From Eubacterium limosum (GTDB lineage Bacteria > Bacillota > Clostridia > Eubacteriales > Eubacteriaceae): DNA of 64,000 bases. The notes under the pieces were generated by a model. The model was not told the origin of the DNA and ran no database searches. It saw only the letters and a program-made list of their open reading frames with translations. The DNA lies in assembly GCF_000807675.2 (NCBI RefSeq), contig NZ_CP019962.1:4251157-4315156 (forward strand), given 5' to 3'. Shown in pieces: positions 63,513 through 64,000 of the stretch. Within the stretch, counting starts at the first letter, position 1. The number at the start of each line of letters is the position of its first letter. The translations under genes and the position numbers were made by a program.

Positions 63513-64000
63513 AGACTTTATAAAAGCTCAGCTCGCAATAATCATCTCCCTGCCCTTTATAATAAGGACGACTAAATCCAACTTTATCTTCCATACCTTC
63601 AAAAGCAGTTTTTTCAAATTCACAAAATAAAGGAGCTAAAATGACGCAATCATTTGCTTTTAAAACATCAAAAAATAGACAGGCTTTAATATCAAAGCAC
63701 AACTTGCTGCGTGTATTTTCAATCAATTCAATATCCCATTCTTTTTCAGAAAAATAATCGCTATAACCTTCCGCTACCTTTTTTCGATAGTTCGCAAAAA
63801 AGAACGGCGTTGACGACAGCCTCTCCAGCTCTCTAGACATTAAAACAGCATACCCTTTCATAAGCGCTTTTAATATTTCCTCGGTTTGCTGCCATGAAAT
63901 TTTTATCTTAAGCAATGCCTGATATAACGCTATTGTGCGCAGCACAATCTCCCGCATCTGCGGCAGCTCGCCCTTTGTCTCTTCAGACGATTCTTTTGTC
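63511..64000 (-). CDS. ATC hydrolase-like protein (partial)
   Basis: The frame is open to the right window edge; the first internal ATG is at 63957, but residues before it (KGELPQ) continue the protein, so the true start is probably outside. The C-terminal pattern CFDIKACLFFDVLKANDC, LAPLFCEFEKTAFEGM and GDDYCELSFYK resembles the L-2-amino-thiazoline-4-carboxylic acid hydrolase family, often annotated in Firmicutes without proven substrate. It is convergent with the RNA unit at 63124. Confidence 0.7.
   Translation of the reverse strand, partial: TKESSEETKGELPQMREIVLRTIALYQALLKIKISWQQTEEILKALMKGYAVLMSRELERLSSTPFFFANYRKKVAEGYSDYFSEKEWDIELIENTRSKLCFDIKACLFFDVLKANDCVILAPLFCEFEKTAFEGMEDKVGFSRPYYKGQGDDYCELSFYKV

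Overview
The window looks like a chromosomal piece of an anaerobic acetogenic Firmicute of the Eubacterium limosum / E. callanderi / Acetobacterium type. This is inferred from four tandem MttB-superfamily corrinoid methyltransferases without pyrrolysine, a rubredoxin-flavin reductase fusion, citramalate-dependent isoleucine synthesis, and mid-GC coding DNA with AT-rich Firmicute-style promoters, ribosome sites and riboswitches. No rRNA, tRNA, CRISPR array or phage module was seen. Most genes lie on the minus strand.

Layout. 1-5430: an AT-rich surface-polysaccharide locus (sugar transferase fused to a glycosyltransferase and cut by the window edge, DegT aminotransferase, UDP-sugar dehydrogenase, UDP-sugar epimerase), with a decayed two-copy repeat between genes. 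5531-7400: a GC-rich, lone TnpB-like protein that appears to lack all three RuvC acidic residues, with inverted and direct repeats around it. 7484-10842: YdbC/PC4 protein, glutaredoxin, upp plus an amino-acid permease, and an acidic coiled-coil protein. 11055-21700: a quaternary-amine module with BCCT carrier, four MttB paralogues, a PAS/sigma54 activator and an MFS carrier. It is headed by a consensus sigma54 promoter and two palindromic upstream sites. 22056-27739: a DUF362 ferredoxin protein, a heterodimeric ABC exporter and a divergent LysR regulator. 27767-28055: a cobalamin riboswitch with its own promoter and terminator but no gene behind it. 28368-34590: a c-di-GMP-I riboswitch controlling a 1745-residue secreted M60-type metallopeptidase with a dockerin, followed by a wall-anchored cohesin-like protein. 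34739-39300: pstSCAB-phoU behind Pho-box-like repeats. 39541-42731: cytidylate-kinase-like protein, MATE exporter, double-rubredoxin flavin reductase. 42908-52405: a complete T-box-controlled branched-chain operon (ilvC-cimA-leuC-leuD-leuB-ilvD-ilvB). 52560-54452: a GH13 glycosidase fused to the tRNA adenosine deaminase TadA. 54509-57040: an SSU/NMT1-type ABC importer with an attenuator-like leader. 57159-64000: Fe-alcohol dehydrogenase, Lon, MarR, HAD phosphatase, TetR, an unexplained RNA unit that seems to share the MarR operator, and a partial ATC-hydrolase-like gene.

Two signals run across regions. First, a ~220-bp element with imperfect terminal inverted repeats occurs three times (10205, 21794, 41736). 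It always lies between a minus-strand stop codon and that gene's terminator, with terminator-stem sequence repeated on both sides. Second, RNA-level control is dense: cobalamin, c-di-GMP and T-box leaders plus one unassigned leader. Function calls come from reading motifs by eye; no database search was possible.
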